Origin: DAOTVX01 sp034436015
GTDB taxonomy: Bacteria; Chloroflexota; Anaerolineae; Anaerolineales; Villigracilaceae
Reading direction: 5' to 3'
Length of the DNA stretch: 35,936 bases
Assembly: GCA_034436015.1 (NCBI GenBank)
Contig: DAOTWG010000018.1
Coordinates: forward strand, 1-35,936
Position 1 is the stretch's first letter. Each line of letters opens with the position of its first letter. The notes below the pieces were generated by a model. That model worked only from the letters and a program-made list of their open reading frames with translations. It did not search any database and was not told the origin of the DNA. The translations under genes and the position numbers were made by a program. Shown here in pieces: positions 32,256 through 35,936 of this stretch.

Positions 32256-32972
32256 TCACATTTCTCCTGTATCGAGACTCGCGGCGCGGTAGCGCGCTTC
32301 GTCTACGACGCGGCCGTCGAGCAGGTAGACGCGATGAGTGGCAAAACGCGCCATGCGTGGGTCGTGGGTAACCACAACGACCGTTCGGCCTGATTGGTAC
32401 AGCGAAGCCAGCAAGCGCATAATGCTCATGCCGCTGGCGCTGTCGAGATTGCCGGTTGGTTCATCGGCCAAAATCACTCGAGGGTCGTTGACTAGAGCGC
32501 GGGCAATCGCTACCCGCTGCTGCTCGCCGCCGGAAAGTTCCGTCGGGCGGTGTCCGCTTCGATCCCGTAGGCTCACTTGGTCGAGCAGTTCGAGCGCGCG
32601 TTGCCTGCGCTGGCGAGGCGACGCGCCGGCAAACCGCATTGGAAAACTGATGTTCTCTTCGGCAGTCATGTTGTTAATGAGGTTGAACGATTGAAAAACA
32701 AAACCAACGGCATGGCGACGAAAACGCGCCAGTTGATTCTCATCCATCTCGTTTAAACGCTGTTCGTCGAAGATAATCTCGCCTGCGGTCGGACGGTCCA
32801 ATCCTCCCACTAAATAGAGCAGCGTGCTTTTGCCGGAACCCGAGGGCCCCATAACGACGGTGAACGTATGAGGAAAAATCTCCAGGTTCACATCATCCAG
32901 GGCGCGTACGACTGTCTTTCCCATGGAAAAGAATTTTTTCACGCCCTGCAGGCGAATCAAGGGCTGTTTCAT
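32256..32972 (-). CDS. MacB/LolD-type ABC transporter ATPase
   Basis: A 238-residue ATPase of the LolD/MacB/FtsE class. Walker A is GPSGSGKST (42-50). The Q-loop lies in VGFVFQSFNLINNMTAEENI, the signature is LSGGEQQRVAIARALV, and Walker B plus D-loop is VILADEPTGNLDS. ADEPTGNLD and the FQSFNL block are typical of this class. ATG at the complement of 32970-32972 follows the Yip1 gene by two bases; the longer frame upstream overlaps that gene. With the permease and secreted protein it forms a tripartite-like mechanotransmitter. The cargo could be a lipoprotein, peptide or envelope protein; nothing in the window decides. Confidence 0.92.
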   Translation of the reverse strand: MKQPLIRLQGVKKFFSMGKTVVRALDDVNLEIFPHTFTVVMGPSGSGKSTLLYLVGGLDRPTAGEIIFDEQRLNEMDENQLARFRRHAVGFVFQSFNLINNMTAEENISFPMRFAGASPRQRRQRALELLDQVSLRDRSGHRPTELSGGEQQRVAIARALVNDPRVILADEPTGNLDSASGMSIMRLLASLYQSGRTVVVVTHDPRMARFATHRVYLLDGRVVDEARYRAASLDTGEM

Positions 32973-32974
32973 GG

Positions 32975-33748
32975 TCAGAACGGACGGAAAATGATCATGT
33001 TGCTCAGGCGCGCGCCTAACATACCAAGGCTGGCTTGCACGGCCAACACGAGCATGACCACGGCCAGAACGGATACCCAGGCTTTTACTCGATTCAAGCC
33101 ATCGGCGCAACGCAGCCCTGTGGCCAGTAGAATCAGGCACCATAGCAAAAAAAGATCCGTCTGCTTCAAAATCTGAGCCAAGAAAAGAGCTCCTCCTTCC
33201 GTGGCGACGACGAAGCCAGAGAGGCCGGGACTGGCAATCGGATGTTTGGTCAAGAGCATATATCCCACCTGCAACAGGTCACGAATGGCGAAGGGCAAAA
33301 GCGCCCAGGAAGCCAGGCCCAAGGCTGAACGCACACTGCCCCGCCCACCCAAAAGAGTTGAGGCAAGATGTAATAGGCCACCGACGACGAACCAACGCGA
33401 CCACAGACCAATCAACCCTGTCACTGCCGGTATGATATATACAAAAGCCGGCCCTTGCGTGACTTGAACCGCTTGCATGTAGTTGCTTTGCATCTCCGGC
33501 GTCCACCATTCCCAATCTGGTGGCAATGTCGGTTGTCCCATCGCGGCCAGGCGAGCGCGCACAGCGCCCGCGACGATCACACGCAACAAAAGGGTCAGGC
33601 TTACAATGAGCATAGGCCACTGCCAGATTGCCTTGCCCTCCGCGGCTGCCAAGCGACCAAAAATGGCGCTCGGATGCCGCAGAAACCGAATGACGTCTCT
33701 TACGCCTGCGAAATGTTGGGACACTCTGGCCTCGGAAGAATTGTCCAT
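32975..33748 (-). CDS. Yip1-domain membrane protein
   Basis: A 257-residue protein with about five membrane segments and a cytosolic N-terminus (FAGVRDVIRFLRHPSAIFGR), the usual opening of prokaryotic Yip1-domain proteins. Helices include WPMLIVSLTLLLRVIVAGAV, FVYIIPAVTGLIGLW and a C-terminal pair near LFLLWCLILLATGLRCADGL. A GGLLHLASTLLGGRGSVRSA block matches the family's polar turn. AGGAG lies six bases before the ATG. It is first in a minus-strand unit with the ABC ATPase two bases downstream, an arrangement suggesting that it assists the transporter, though Yip1 function in bacteria is not established. A long structured leader precedes it. Confidence 0.82.
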   Translation of the reverse strand: MDNSSEARVSQHFAGVRDVIRFLRHPSAIFGRLAAAEGKAIWQWPMLIVSLTLLLRVIVAGAVRARLAAMGQPTLPPDWEWWTPEMQSNYMQAVQVTQGPAFVYIIPAVTGLIGLWSRWFVVGGLLHLASTLLGGRGSVRSALGLASWALLPFAIRDLLQVGYMLLTKHPIASPGLSGFVVATEGGALFLAQILKQTDLFLLWCLILLATGLRCADGLNRVKAWVSVLAVVMLVLAVQASLGMLGARLSNMIIFRPF

Positions 33749-33778
33749 CTGTTACTCCTAAAAGTTAACCGGACGATG

Positions 33779-33923
33779 GCGAACAAGCCGCGCCATCCTG
33801 TTCGCGGGAATCGCTCCCGCCTTGGAGAAGCGTTTCCTTGATGGGGTTTTCCATATTCACACATGTTGAATGCCTCGGTGCAAGGGCCGCGCGAAAAAGA
33901 ACCTCAGAATCGACATCGCGCGG
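33779..33923 (-). promoter_or_regulatory. Structured 5' leader of the Yip1/ABC operon
   Basis: The ~400 bp between the Yip1 gene and the tRNA terminator hold no convincing gene. On the minus strand three perfect stems occur in order: CCGCGCGA with TCGCGCGG (complement of 33887-33923, loop about 21), GCGGGA with TCCCGC (33804-33820), and GCGAACA with TGTTCGC (33779-33805). The last two share two bases, so they could exclude each other. No T-tract follows and no known riboswitch class was recognised. A weak TAGAAT -10 candidate lies near 33975. A short ORF of about 28 codons in the leader (ATG near 33855) has no ribosome-binding site. Confidence 0.4.
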
Positions 33924-34107
33924 CTGTGACTTATTGCGTGTTCCTTCCCTCTCGGTGTCCGTCGTCCGACGAAGTGATTCTAACACAATCTAACATAACG
34001 TTCTCGTGAGGGACAGAGCAAATTCCCTGGAATCTAGGACGTCAGGCCGCCCTGAAAGGTTCCTTCCTAATTTGCCGAGTCGCGCCTTCAAGGCATTGGC
34101 AGGGAGT

Positions 34108-34146
34108 AAAAAAACAAAAAAAACCATAGCCACCTTGTCTATGGTT
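34108..34146 (-). terminator. Intrinsic terminator behind tRNA-Met
   Basis: On the minus strand AACCATAG and CTATGGTT form a perfect 8-bp stem with a 9-base loop, followed by a T-rich tract of about 15 bases with one G. It begins about 13 bases after the tRNA 3' end. Confidence 0.9.
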
Positions 34147-34159
34147 GGTAGTAGTACAG

Positions 34160-34231
34160 TAGCGGGGGGTGGATTCGAACCACCGACCTCCAGGTTATGA
34201 GCCTGACGAGCTGCCACTGCTCTACCCCGCG
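34160..34231 (-). tRNA. tRNA-Met (CAT), initiator-like
   Basis: The 72-base gene folds as a full cloverleaf: acceptor CGCGGGG/CCCCGCT, D-stem GAGC/GCTC with a 7-base loop, anticodon stem TCAGG/CCTGG with loop CTCATAA, and T-stem GGTGG/CCACC with TTCGAAT. Anticodon CAT complements 34197-34199. Initiator marks are the unpaired 1:72 position (C-T) and an A11:T24 pair. The usual run of three G-C pairs in the anticodon stem is not complete: 31:39 and 30:40 are G-C but 29:41 is A-T. CCA is not encoded (the gene ends A73 then CT). It could be the start tRNA or a variant; T54, the TtuA target, is present. Confidence 0.9.
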
Positions 34232-34242
34232 TCGAGATAGAT

Positions 34243-34271
34243 ATTGTACTATTCCTCTTCTGCCACGTCAA
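34243..34271 (-). promoter_or_regulatory. Promoter of the tRNA-Met gene
   Basis: On the minus strand TTGACG (complement of 34266-34271), a 17-base spacer and TACAAT (complement of 34243-34248) form a strong sigma-70-type promoter. The start site would be about five bases before the mature tRNA 5' end. Confidence 0.82.
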
Positions 34272-34498
34272 GCACAGTTTGCCAACACTCGTTCAACATC
34301 TTATGGAACTGGGACAAGGAGCGCCGTTTCTCCGTTTCCCAAGCTAAATGCAGACCGAACCTCCGGCTCTCTTTGGCTGGGATGATGCCGTGAAAACTAA
34401 CCGAAGGAAAAAATCTCTATACAACAAAGAAGGGAGTGAAATTGCACCAACTTGGGAATGGTTCCCTCGATTGCTCGCGCTGGATGATAGGACGATAA

Positions 34499-34507
34499 TG
34501 ATATAAT
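34499..34507 (+). promoter_or_regulatory. Extended -10, likely leaderless start of mrpA
   Basis: TGATATAAT is a perfect extended -10, ending six bases before the ATG at 34514, so the predicted transcription start coincides with the start codon. No Shine-Dalgarno is present. The ~270 bp between the tRNA promoter and this element show no gene. Confidence 0.6.
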
Positions 34508-34513
34508 TTTTCC

Positions 34514-35936
<1,423 letters not shown>

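Noticed and set aside
34006..34200. Plus-strand ORF ending GGGFEPPTSRL
   Set aside because: This is the well-known spurious translation of the antisense strand of a tRNA gene.

Overview
The window looks like chromosomal DNA of a Chloroflexota bacterium, probably an Anaerolineae-type lineage. The evidence is family-level: a Ser/Thr kinase with a PD40 propeller, a site-2 protease with CBS domains, a lamin-tail protein, an archaeal-type aspartate-semialdehyde dehydrogenase and a CARDB-like secreted protein beside a MacB-like permease. A TtuA/TtuB pair for 2-thiolation of tRNA U54 hints at a thermophilic lifestyle or ancestry. No rRNA, CRISPR array, transposase or phage gene was seen. GC and C/G-ending codons look higher at the two ends (about 1-5.5 kb and beyond 34.5 kb) than in the middle.

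Layout. 1-2.2 kb: 3' end of glpK, then glpD (glycerol catabolism). 2.2-5.9 kb: a decayed Rieske ferredoxin, a membrane protease with CBS domains, a Pyr_excise DNA repair protein, an alpha/beta hydrolase, and a short graveyard with relics resembling a heliorhodopsin N-terminus and a peroxiredoxin. 5.9-7.6 kb: plsY overlapping a membrane glycosyltransferase. 7.7-11.4 kb (minus): two half-transporters forming an asymmetric heterodimeric ABC exporter. 11.4-12.0 kb: a divergent control region with two apparent ribosome-mediated attenuators back to back. One is a 32-codon leader with terminator and antiterminator before the ABC exporter. The other is a threonine-rich 19-codon leader with terminator and antiterminator before aspartate kinase. 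12.0-14.5 kb: aspartate kinase and aspartate-semialdehyde dehydrogenase. 14.6-18.9 kb (minus): an operon of lipid kinase, PlsC-like acyltransferase, ttuB, ttuA, a broken nitrilase and a queuosine-precursor transporter. 18.9-23.7 kb: three overlapping genes for complex I/Hyf-like membrane subunits without any peripheral subunit, plus a coiled-coil protein. 23.9-26.05 kb: kinase-propeller receptor. 26.05-33.75 kb (minus): Yip1-like protein, ABC ATPase, CARDB-like secreted protein, MacB-like permease, prmA, lamin-tail protein, dnaX and ybaB. 34.2 kb: an initiator-like tRNA-Met with promoter and terminator. 34.5 kb to the end: the start of mrpA.

The strongest candidates for something undescribed are the two attenuators at 11.4-12.0 kb. 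Promoter, leader ORF, 10-12 bp terminator and a 10-13 bp competing antiterminator can be read directly in each, and both have the same geometry. The ABC leader resembles in architecture the bmrB-bmrCD attenuator of Bacillus, and the other resembles enterobacterial thrL. Next in interest are the orphan antiporter-like trio and two membrane genes that appear to be transcribed as leaderless mRNAs.
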